From Coniferiporia sulphurascens (Eukaryota; Basidiomycota; Agaricomycetes; Hymenochaetales; Hymenochaetaceae): a stretch of 64,000 nucleotides of DNA. This document shows, piece by piece, positions 47,908 to 58,046 of this stretch (positions within the stretch are counted from its first letter, which is position 1; each line of letters starts with the position of its first letter). A program made the translations under genes and the position numbers. The DNA lies in the NCBI GenBank assembly GCA_002794785.1, contig NBBA01000011.1, positions 1,426,001 through 1,490,000 of the forward strand, in the 5' to 3' direction. The notes below the pieces were generated by a model. That model was not told the DNA's origin, did no database searches, and saw only the letters and a list, made by a program, of their open reading frames with translations.

Positions 47908-48304
47908 AGCAGCGTTGACTGATTTAGTGGGCAATGTGGAGTTAATCGTTGGAGTGTCGAGAGGCACAGTTAGAGATGTGGAAGATAATGTTCTCCGTAG
48001 AGCCTTTGTTGAGAGATATAAATACTCGGGCGACCTGCACCGTCGGCGGAGCATTATGAAAGAAAAGCTGTCCTCGCCGAGAATATCGAGGTATACATCC
48101 TGGGCTTCCCTTCATAGGTGGAGCTGAGATTCACGAAAAAAAGCAATAGCCTCAGGAGCCCTAAGCGCCACAACGCTTGGCAGCGTGGTTAAGACGTGCC
48201 TCGCCATATGCACAGGACCTCGAGCGTCTACCGGAGCGCCCCAGTTGATGGATTGCTGTTTTCAGAGAATAATTGAAAAGACACTGATGGCCCCGTAAAT
48301 GTTG
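47908..48304. promoter_or_regulatory. Left part of a split divergent promoter region
   Basis: A TATAAATA-type sequence lies near 48018, and GCGTGG..AAGACGTGCC near 48187 matches the upstream DNA of the class I gene at 57.1 kb (GCGTGGCGAGGACGTGCC, near 57435). The right part of the region is displaced to 54.03 kb by the LTR insertions. Confidence 0.45.
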
Positions 48305-48309
48305 GAAGA

Positions 48310-48567
48310 TCTTAAAATCTACACACATTGTGGTAGATGATGAGGTGCAGTGGTAGTAGGTCAGGCGAAGTGGGTTATCAGTGTAAACCAATGTATTTCA
48401 TGGTAGAGACCAGCTCTCCTTATATACATCTACCGTGAGCTATGTATACTATAACTATTGTAGCTCCTATTTGTATGGCGTTATCATTGCATTATCGTTC
48501 ACTTAGTAAGATGGTTGATCTTATGACCATCTTTATATTTAGTACGTTCGTTATATATTATTTAATA
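48310..48567 (-). repeat. Solo Copia LTR
   Basis: This 258 bp LTR has the same ends as the adjacent Copia LTRs (plus strand TCTTAAAATCTAC...TTATTTAATA) and is clearly diverged from them. The duplication GAAGA flanks it at 48305-48309 and 48568-48572. It lies 12 bp from the full Copia element, in the same orientation. Confidence 0.88.
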
Positions 48568-48579
48568 GAAGAGTACAAG

Positions 48580-48836
48580 TCTTAAAATCTATGCACGTTG
48601 TGGTAGACGGTGAGGTGCAGTGGTGAAGTTCAGGCAAGGTGGGTTATCAGCGTAAACCAATGTATTTCTAGGGCGAGACCAGCTCCCCTTATATACACGT
48701 TCCGTGGGCTAGTACTACTATAACTAACTAGCTCCTATATCGTATGGTGTTATCATTGCGTTATCGTCCACTTAGTAAGGTGGTTGGTCTTATGACCATG
48801 TACTATATTTATATTGTTCGTTATATTTATTTAATA
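48580..48836 (-). repeat. Copia 3' LTR
   Basis: 257 bp. It differs from the 5' LTR by five transitions that I can count. The coding frame ends just before it, and the polypurine tract GAAGGGGAG touches its edge. Confidence 0.92.
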
Positions 48837-48843
48837 CTCCCCT

Positions 48844-51800
48844 TCAAACTTTTACTAGGCAGAGTAGACTTGTAAAATGTTTGATTAATTCGATCGTTAG
48901 CGCTTTCGTCATTATATCAGCCTTTTGCTGTCCAGTTGGAATATATGAAACTGATATGGTTTCATTTTCAATATAATCTCGTAAAAAATCTTTTCTTATG
49001 TCAATATGTTTCGTTCTTTGCGTATATTTTTGTTCTGTTGAATTTACTATCGTTATGGCTGCTTGATTATTGCATAATATTTTCGTAGGTGTATCCAAGG
49101 TCTGCAGTACCTCTTCAACCAGTCTTCTTAGCCATATTGCTTCTTTTACTCCATGAGTTAAAGCTTGTAGTTCAGCTTTGCATACTGATAATGACACTAA
49201 TTCTTGTTTTTTACTTGACCATGATGTCGTTGCATTTCCTATTTGGAATATATATCCTGATATTGCTTTATGGCCTTCTTGTGTCATTCCGTCAGCGTCG
49301 GTATATCCAATTAACTCGATTGGTTCTTTTCCTCCGAGTATTAACCAATAATCGTTCGTTCCTTTTAAATATTTGAAACAGTGTTTTACTGCATTATAAT
49401 GTTCAATACTAGGTTTATTTAAATGCCTAGCAAATTGACCTGTTGCGAATGATATGTCAGGTCTCATACAGTCTGCTGCATATTGTAATGCTCCAACCAT
49501 GTTCATATATGGTATTTGATTCATGAAGTTTAATTCTTCATTTGTTGGATTTTTGAGTGATTTTAACACTTGACCAGGTGTCATTGGTGTTCGTACTGTT
49601 GCAGCGTCTTTTAATTTATATTTTTCTATTATATTATCAATATAATGTTTTTGTCTTAATTTTATAATTCTTTCATCTCGGTTTCTTTCAATTTCAATGC
49701 CGAGTAACCAATGTATATCGTTTCCATCAGTAAATTTTACATGTTTTCCGATTTCGTCTTTAAAGGCTTTTATTATTAATAAATTTAAGCCACATATTGT
49801 GATGTCATCAACATGTATGAAAAGTATTAGAATTGTTTTTCCTTTTTCTTTTCTTAGGAATACTGCGTTGTCTTGTACTGCTTGTATTAGTCCTATTCCG
49901 ATTAATATTTCTGATAATTTTTTATACCATCGTCTGCCTGCTTGTTTTAATCCGTATAGGGCTTTATTTAATTTTAAAACTTGTCCAGGTTTTATTTCGA
50001 TTAAATTTCCTGGTGGTGGTTTTATGTATATGTTTTCGTCTTTTTCTAATTCACCATATAAGTAAGCTGATTTTATATCAATTTGGTGAATTTCGTAATT
50101 GTTTGTTGCGCTCCAACTTAATATAGTTCTTACTGTAGCTAATCGTGCTACTGGAGCGAATGTGTTGTTTGAATAGTAGTCTATGCCTTCTTTCTGGGCA
50201 AATCCTTGAACTACTAATCTTGCTTTGTAACGTTCGATTTCTCCATTTGCTAATCTTTTTGTTTTGTAAACAAATCTTGTTCCAATTATGTTTGCTTCTT
50301 TTGGTGGATCAATGATTTTCCATGTAGATCTTTCGATTAACGTTTTTATTTCTTCTTTCATTGCCATGATCCACTGATTTGCGTCAATTCTATTGATCGC
50401 TTGTTGATACGAATTTGGATCGCCTATTAATTCCGTATTGAATTGATTGAATTCTGTAAGATAAGCAACTGTATTTTGTTCGTCAAAGTTTAGACCTATT
50501 GATCTTTTCGTTGGTTTAATAGTTCTTATTGGTCTTTCATTTGTTAATTCTTTTATTTGCTCATTGTGTTTTTCTGTTATATTCTCCCCTTCAATTTTAG
50601 ATGGTGGAGAATCTAAAAATTGTAGATTTTGTTTGACTGTAATTTTTCTATTGTGATAGGTTCTATGACCTTTACTTTCTTCGTCAAATCCTAACCATTG
50701 TGCATATATTCCTTTTGGTTGTAATTTATTTACATCTTCTTGTTTTATAATGCAATATTGGCCGAATTCTTTTAAATCGTCAATGTTGTAATTTTCGTTA
50801 TATCGTTTAAAATATGGTGTTTTAAAATTAATAGCGCTTTTTGGCGTTCTATTGTAAACGTAAGTACTGTATTTTACAGCTTCTCCCCATAAACTTGGAG
50901 GTAACTTTGCTTGTAGCAGATTTACTCGTGTATTGTTTAAAATCGTTTGATGTGATCGTTCTGCTACTCCATTTTGTTGTGGCGTATCGTGAACAGTCAG
51001 CTTTTGTATCGTTCCATGTTTTTCTAAATATTCAGTGAATTGTTTACTTAAAAACACTGTGTCGTTATCGCTTTGTAATATTTTTATTTTTATATTAAAT
51101 TGTGTATTGAGCATAGTAGCCCAAGTCGTATAAGCATTTAAGCCCTCATCTTTTGTTTTTAATAGAATCATTTTTATCCATCTTGTAGCGTCATCTACAA
51201 GTGTTAGAAGATATTTATATCCTCCTATAGCATGTGTGGATGCTGGACCCCATATGTCCATATGTATGTGATCGCCAAATTTTTCGGCTAACTTTGAAAT
51301 GCGTAATTTTGGGATTTGCATTCTTTTTATATTTGCTTGTATGCAGATTGTGCATTGAGTTTCGTCGTAATTTGATATTTTATTATTTGTAATTTGATCT
51401 TCTTTTAATAATCATTTTATGTAAGCATAACTTATATGCCCGAGTTTTTTGTGAAGTTCAAATAATGTTACATTTTTTGTAGCCGCTTGTACATCATTGT
51501 TAAATATACTATACAACCCATTTGTATTTTTAATTTTTCCGCATAAAGATCCGTTAGGATACTTTATTGTGCATTCATTTTCTTTATAAATAAATTCGTA
51601 GCCATCTTGACATAGAAGTCCTTGAGAGACTAATGTCATATTCATTTTAGGGTTGTAATATATGTTTGATAATTTTATGACACTTACCGAGTGTCTGTTG
51701 GGGATGTAAAGCTTAAGATCCCCTACTATGTTTACCATAAACGTTGTTTTGTTGGCGGCCGTTATCGTAATCGTGTCGGTTTTATATGTATTTTGTAATC

Positions 51801-53694
51801 GATTTAGATATGGTGTTAAATGTATCATTGCACCAGTGTCAATTATATCCATTGAAGAATAAATATTGTTAGCAATTTTTTCTGTTGTTATAACGTTAAT
51901 GCTTATGTCTAAATTATTGTCATCCACGTCTTCCATGGCGCTATCGTAGTTTCCTATTTTGTCAAGGAAGTCATTATACGAATATATTGGGAATTCTCCC
52001 ATGTCGAAATCGTTATCGTCGACTTCGGTTATAAAGGCGCCAATTTCGCCTTGGCCGATTATGGCGCTTAGTTCGATTCAAGAGCTCGATGCGACGTTTG
52101 TTGCTGCTGCTGATGCTGCGGTATGTTTAGCCTGGGCCGCACTTGCCCCAGTCGTTGTCGGTGCCGCTGACGCACCCGTTTCCTTCCCTTTTCCTTTGTT
52201 GTCGTTCACGTCCTCTTTCTTCTTCTGAGCTGCCTTCGTCCATTCCGTTTTTGGCGCCCAGCAGTCTCAACTAAAGTGCCCTAGTTTGTTACAATTGTAG
52301 CACTTAATAACGTGTGATTGTTGGTTAGGGGAATATCCCCCTCGTCCTCGTCCTCGTATATATCCTCCACGGCCCCTATAGCCGTGACCTCGTGGTTGTA
52401 CTCCGTGGCTGCTACCGCGTCCGCGGCCCCTAAAATAGGGGTGGTTCCGCTTGTCCTTGGGCAGGTGATTAGCCGCCGCTCCTGTTCTCTGATGATTTTT
52501 ACGCCACCCCTCGAAGGCGTTTCTCAGTGCCATTAGTAAGAATTGAGGGGTTAGTTCAATTTCATCTTTGTCTGGGTTTGTTTCGTTAATTGTTTTAATA
52601 TATAACTCACTCTGTGTGAGTACGTATTGATATTGTTCAGGCGTTGCCCTCGTAATAGCCGATATATATGTCGACTCTGAAACTTTTACCCCTTGGGCTA
52701 TTAGTTCCTCGTATTTATTGCTGAGGTTATCGAGCGTTCCATCGAAATGGCTGACATGACCTCGGATATCAAAAAGGGCAGCCTCGTTAAAGCCCTTTGT
52801 AATTGTTGTCTGGACGTTATATCGTCCGTCAAGCGCTTTGAGTAGTGCTGGAATATCTTTGTTAAAATTAAGATAATAAGCCAATATTTTGTCGGGCATA
52901 GTGCGCATAATGCTGTTATATAAAGCGCTTGATATACCAGCCTCTCCAGTTCCTGGGGAGTTAGTGAGCAGGTTACTGTAACCTGCACTCTCGATGGCGC
53001 TGCAGACTCTGTAATTCCAGAGTTTGTAGTTTCTGTGCCCATCGAGTTTCTTGATTCCGTCGAAGAATTTCTGGAGTTCCGCGAGTTTAGTTGCCATACT
53101 CGGTTCATCTTCCTCGGTATCATTAGCGTCTGAGTCGTCAGGGTCAGATGGTTCTGATGGCTCACATGATGGGTTATTTTTGTATTCTTCAGAGTTTTCT
53201 TCTTCGTTATCTTCTTTTTTATCGTTGTCTTCTTTCTTATCACTTTCTTCTTCTGGCTTAATGTAAGGGTTATCAATTTTAAATTGTTCTTTTTCAATTG
53301 GATTTGATATGCCCAAATACGTACTTATTCGATATCTGATTTTGGATGATTTTCCTTGATCTGATATTCCTAAATCTTTAGCGTGATTCGTTAGTTCCAT
53401 TTTATAGTCAGTTCTTATTTTTAATTTTTCGTCTTTGGTAGAATTATCATACCTGTTTATTTGATCTTGTATTTGTTGTTCTGTTCCGTTAATAGGTATT
53501 CGTCTTAAATTGCATTGAAGTATTAGGTCGACTAACCTTTTGCTATCTTTAGCTTTTTGAATTTTTTCTTCGAGTTCTTCGATCGTTGATGACTGTGTAT
53601 ACGTTATTTTTAATTCGTTAGCAGTGATTTGTAATCCTGATAATTTTTGCAAACGTGTTTGCTCACGAGTGTTTGGTTTCTGTCCGTCAGACAT
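48844..53694 (-). pseudogene. Copia gag-pol, one frame with three TGA stops
   Basis: Start at 53694 (MSDGQKPNTRE). Gag is acidic and helical, then has an RGRGRG-rich stretch and one zinc knuckle, CYNC..LGHFS(stop)DC. The first stop (TGA, at about 52267) stands where Arg is usual in CCHC knuckles. The second TGA is near 52077, after VASSS. The third TGA is near 51409, after YAYIK in the GAG-pre-integrase region. All parts share one frame to the end at 48844, about 1616 codons. Protease motif DTGA is near 51842, the HHCC finger includes LHKKLGHI and CTIC, and the integrase has HMDIWGP, LQSDN and GVAERSHQTI. RT has QIDIKSAYLYGEL and FIHVDDI (HVDD rather than YVDD), and RNase H starts GYTDADG. 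Two CGA-to-TGA changes are a fair reading of the stops. Likely dead unless read through. Confidence 0.88.
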
Positions 53695-53752
53695 AGTTTC
53701 GTTTTTAGAGGATTTATAAATTCGTTAATTGTTTCGTTAGTTGTAGAGTCAA

Positions 53753-53763
53753 GGCTCATAACC
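53753..53763 (-). promoter_or_regulatory. Primer binding site, initiator tRNA-Met anticodon arm
   Basis: GGTTATGAGCC is complementary to the anticodon stem-loop of initiator tRNA-Met (GGGCTCATAACCC) rather than to a tRNA 3' end. Drosophila copia is known to use the same half-tRNA strategy with a near-identical site. Confidence 0.75.
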
Positions 53764-54020
53764 TCTTAAAATCTACGCACGTTGTGGTAGACGGTGAGGT
53801 GCAGTGGTGAAGTTCAGGCAAGGTGGGTTATCAGCGTAAACCAATGTATTTCTAGGGCGAGACCAGCTCCCCTTATATACATGTTCCGTGGGCTAGTACT
53901 ACTATAACTAACTAGCTCCTATATCATATGGCGTTATCGTTGCGTTATCGTCCACTTAGTAAGGTGGTTGGTCTTATGACCATGTACTATATTTATATTG
54001 TTCGTTATATTTATTTAATA
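53764..54020 (-). repeat. Copia 5' LTR
   Basis: 257 bp, the promoter side of the element. Its ends match the 3' LTR. The right flank carries the ACAAG duplication. Confidence 0.92.
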
Positions 54021-54025
54021 ACAAG

Positions 54026-54840
54026 ATGTAGCCACGCCATTGTGAGGGCATGAAAGAGGTTGTCCGTTCAAGAAAATAAACAAATTTGTACGCATTTGTA
54101 GCGAGGTTGAAGGGGTTGAAAAAGTTCCGGTCTGTTAATCTTTCCATAAAGATTGCTGATCACTTATATCACGTAAGTGGGCTCAGTCATCAATATATTA
54201 TCACCGCCACGCTGGTGGTACAAAAACTTACCCGCGTCCGTTGGGAAGTTGGAGGCCCGGGGGCGCTTGACTTCTACCAGTACAGGCCCATACCCTTTAT
54301 GTGTCTCGCCTCAGCATCGCATTTACTTGATGCCAGCTGAACTTTGTCCACTAGTTGACTCGGAACTTCTGTCGACGCTCTTTGAGAACCCGCCGGCTCC
54401 AGGGCGATCGGAATATATACAGACACGCTGCTTCAACGTGTTTTTCATGACGCTCACTTTTCAGCCACACAAGACTTGTAGTACTATTATATACGTGACT
54501 CTGTCCGTTGTAGACTTACGGTACAATTATTGTGCGGCGTACGTGATACTACCAGCACAACGTGGCACGACGGTCAGCCGTAGCTTCTCACGTTGTCGGA
54601 GTCTTCAATCATACTCGGGAATAGCTGGAAGGAGACTATATTAAACCATGAATCGCCGATAGTACGTAGGCGGCAGGCCATCCGCAGTAAAAGGCGAGCC
54701 GCGAAAAACCCGCCCCTCAGGCTCAGCTTAAGATACACTGGCAGGCGTCTCTCAATCGCACTTGGGAGTTTGCTTCCCTTTTCTCACAAGACATGAAGAT
54801 GGCGCTCTGGGTTTGATTAGAAGCGAAACTACATGTCGAG
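54026..54840 (+). pseudogene. Displaced class B promoter remnant, coding part lost
   Basis: This DNA resembles the class B side of the divergent regions at 43.25-43.79 and 57.66-58.05 kb: TATCACGTAAGTGGGCT (54170), then GCTTCAACGTGTTTTTCATGACGCTCAC (about 54430) followed by a TATATACGTG box. Where the class B ATG and exon 1 should follow, I find no conserved reading frame. It is read as the other half of the class I / B unit whose class I gene is 46193-47907. Confidence 0.4.
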
Positions 54841-55238
54841 TTTTGTGGAAATGTTCATTTTAATCGCATGCATTCTATGAATAGACCGAATACAAGTCTT
54901 TATGCCTATCTGGGTATATTGCTTCCTGTATGTTCGGTATGTCGATCGCAGATCGACGTGTTGCATTGAAGCAGGATTACATGCTTGAAACCGATGTCTC
55001 GGTCAAGATTCCTTCCATACACTCGTTTTATCAGTCTCCGTGTTTCACCTGATTTTAAGAAAGGTGTACACAACGTCGGGTACACTGATAGGTTACGGGT
55101 ATCTATTGTGCCAAAGAGGGTGAGGTATTCTAGCCAAAGGCGCGATGAGTAGCGAATTGGTTGTGTGGAAACATAAAGGGACGACAGAAATGAGCCAAGT
55201 CACAACGTGGTATTACAAAACCATAATTAGTACCACAT
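54841..55238. other. 3' flank of a class I gene
   Basis: No gene recognised. Parts resemble the 3' flanks at 40.0-40.25 and 45.9-46.19 kb (GTGTGGAAACAT and nearby), consistent with duplication of the whole unit. Confidence 0.4.
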
Positions 55239-57111
55239 TTAGAAGCAGAAGAGGCGTCTCCACCGTCTCCACCATGGCTTCTTCTTGGTAGGCAACACTT
55301 GTGTTAAAGGTGAATTCTCAGCAGACTCGCTCTTCATTTCGGTCTGTCCCATAGATTTAGCAGGACGGAGTGGTGCGGGAGGACGACCATTCGATTGACC
55401 GCGTGCAAGCTCCGATAAGACTTCATATAGGCGTGTATACATATCGATTGTAGATTGAAGGCGTCTTCGGAATAACTTAAACAAAGAATGATCAGAAATC
55501 CCTTTTTACCAAGGGTGGTCGTGAACCTTACTTCTTCGTGAGGACCTTTACCCGTCACAAGTCCGAGTTGTGTATCGAGTTCGGTAGTATCTGCGCAAAG
55601 CTACAGATCAATATCAGTAATTATAGTCTCGATCTAACGTTAAGATGATCATTCACCGCTGTCCAGACCATGGCAACTGCGCACAGATGGTCGGAAATAG
55701 AGGTAATCTGCTCCTCGCAAGTCCGCAAATGATCGTCCCATATTTTATCGTGTTGGACATTCTGCCCATCCATCTTTTGCTTCAGAGTTTCCTTATGTTC
55801 TAAGAGGATGTGAAGAAAAGTAGAATTTCATGAGCATCATTTACTAGTAAAGTTAGACTGTTACTACTAACCTCTTATCGACCGTTTTAGTTTCCGGCGT
55901 TCGTCTTGCTGCAAAACCTAACGTTTGAGATGAGATGGTATTCGAAGGCGAAAAGCCTCCGGACATACATGACCATTGGCCGCCAGTTTGCGACCGACTT
56001 CTACCGAAGTCGGAGTTGCGTGCTTATTATCGAGCATGGTTAGGATAGCAATCACACCGGCCATTTGCGATTGGCCAACGTGTTCGTCTTCCATCTTCGC
56101 AACCTTGAGTGAGAGTTGAGTACGGGACCATGATGCCAGATTGACTGCAATTACCTCTTTCTCAAGTCTGAGAAGTTTACAATTAACGACGTCAAACAAT
56201 TGACCCATCGACTTGAGGTGGTAAACAACGGACGTACTCTTTTATATTCGTCTCTAACGCCTTAATCTCTTCCGATAGGTCCGCATTTCCGGAGATGCCA
56301 TGTAGCCGCATGGAGAACTCGAAGTCCAGAACATCCATTCGAAGACGGTTGATCCTCTCTGCGAGTGCGTACATATTTCCATCTCCTATTCCAAATTTCC
56401 CTTTAGTCTCTTCGCCATTCAGTTTCTGTGGTACCGCTTCGTCAGACCCCCAAGATGGAAAGCGTAAAGATACACCCTACTTCCTTGAACTTGGTCAATT
56501 GTTCTTGCTTCTGCTCGACGGTAGCTTTGTCGCCTTCCAGAAAAGATAAAAAGCTGTCGGAGAAGTCTAATGCGTGCGCCAATTTCAAAATTAGAGTAAT
56601 AACAACACACATACGACAAAACACTCGCCTTTTATTATTGTTGCTCCTTGGGCTGCCACTCTGCTTGTTTCCAAGGCTATCTTGCTAAATTCCTGAATTA
56701 AGACGAAACCAGGATGAGCTCCATCGAAAGTCGGAAGCTGTCGCTGGCGCTTACCTCGGACAGCCGTTTCCAGTCGGCGTAATATTTTTCAATCTCTTCT
56801 TTTTTGAATATTTGAGCTTTTGACAGATCCGACCATTTCTTTCGGACATTTTCGAACGCTTCCTTTATTTCTCCAATCTTTTTTACAACGTCGCGTGCCT
56901 CGGATATCCTACTTTCGTGTCGTTCCTTTTGTAGAAGCTCCTGAGCGACATCCGCATATGCTTTTGCGGCAGATGGGGCGAGCAAAGACTGGGCCCGGTG
57001 GGGATGATGTACATTGTCGTGGCCGGATTGTGGGAGATTGTGCCCGTCGGTGGGTAACGAGGTTGATATACAGGCATCACCTGGTTCTGCGGTCAATGTA
57101 GAGGCAATCAT
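55239..57111 (-). CDS. Class I helical-family protein with basic-Trp-Cys tail
   Basis: Start at 57111 (MIASTLTAEPG), about 70 bases from a TTATAATC box near 57180. Exon 1 has ISEARDVVKKIGEIKEAFEN and EEIEKYYADWKRL. Exon 2 (about 56698-56629) is EFSKIALETSRVAA, ending at a GC donor (GCGAGT, 56628-56627). Exon 3 is DFSDSFLSFLEGDKATVEQ, and exon 4 about 56435-56235 has NMYALAERINRLRMDVL. The hydrophobic exon near 56100-56000 has VAKMEDEHV and MAGVIAILTML. Exon 7 (about 55810-55660) has CEEQITSISDHLCAV, exon 8 LCADTTELDTQLGLV, and exon 9 FRRRLQSTIDMYTRLYEVL. A Pro/Ser linker leads to KKPWWRRWRRLFCF at 55239. No frame break was found in the exons I checked. The basic Trp-rich end with one Cys suggests membrane attachment. 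It pairs head to head with the class B gene at 58047. Confidence 0.7.
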
Positions 57112-58046
57112 CGGAGAGACGAGCGCAATCCTAGGGGTAGAAGGGGGACGTTCTTCGTAAGGGCGTTGTAAAGAAAGATTATAAGCACATGAATGACCCG
57201 CATCGCCAACGGGGCCTACGGAGAATATGCTATCCCTCGTGAATTAATCGACGAAGTACACTCCGAGCTTCCCTGCCTCGGTGGGGAAGCAATTCACGAA
57301 GGACCATGATGGGGCACTGTCAGCTCTAGAAGCCAGACCGGCTAGCCGGCGCGAGTTCTGGTTATATTTGGCTTTCGACCATAAGCAGATAAAGTCAAGC
57401 TGTTCCCTTTCGTAACAAAGCAGGCTGGTAGCGGCGTGGCGAGGACGTGCCCGCTGGAGATGTGACTAACTTGCCGGTAGCTTGACGGGGGCACAAAAAC
57501 ACCGAAGGCTCCGCAGGCGTCGGAGGAGTAAAATACCGCGGTTGTGCTATTGCAAGGATTCTAAAGAAGGTCCTGTATGAGATAAACAAAACATAGGAAA
57601 ATGCGCGCAGCTGCCAGTGAGGCAGGGTTCTGCGCATCTTCTTTGAATTCCCAAAATGTGCCTATTATCACGTAACTATGCTTTGTCATTGATGTCACTT
57701 GTTTATACCGCGAAGCGCTGGCAAAATCTCACGGTATTCTCAAACGGCACCTTCAAGTTCAACTTGCATGCCCTTCATGACTTTGCTTTTAAATCACATA
57801 CAGGCCAAGTCCGCAAATGAGCTTGGAAGTTGTGACACGGGTTTCAATCTACGAACTCATAAGTTGCCTGCCCAGGGAGATCGTATGCCATCCAGACTCT
57901 TACTGTACTTTTAGGCATGTTTTCAACGTGCTGCTTATTATTAGCACCACGTGTTGATGATTATCCAGTCCGTTATAAACTACCTTCGCCATGCCTGACC
58001 TCACAAGTACCACGACTGATTACCGCTCCTTGTATATCCTCCGACT
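57112..58046. promoter_or_regulatory. Shared divergent promoter region, class I / class B unit
   Basis: This 0.93 kb head-to-head region shares TATCACGTAACT (57665), TTCAACGTGCTGCT (57921) and GGCTGGTAGCGG (57422) with the equivalent region at 42.56-43.79 kb. CGTTATAAACTACC near 57982 is a TATA candidate for the class B gene, and TTATAATC near 57180 for the class I gene. Confidence 0.55.

Larger units (their letters stand above)
48580..54020 (-). mobile_element. Ty1/Copia LTR retrotransposon, full length
   Basis: The 5441 bp element reads right to left. Both 257 bp LTRs are present, flanked by the duplication ACAAG (48575-48579 and 54021-54025). LTR ends are TATTAAATA...TTTTAAGA on the element strand rather than TG...CA. 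The primer site GGTTATGAGCC (53763-53753) directly follows the 5' LTR, and the purine tract GAAGGGGAG abuts the 3' LTR. The order protease, integrase, RT, RNase H is that of Copia. The two LTRs differ at only five positions by my reading, so insertion was recent, yet the coding frame has three stops. Confidence 0.93.

Noticed and set aside
49089..50126. Hydrophobic plus-strand open frames that look like membrane proteins
   Set aside because: They are antisense shadows of the AT-rich Copia pol gene.
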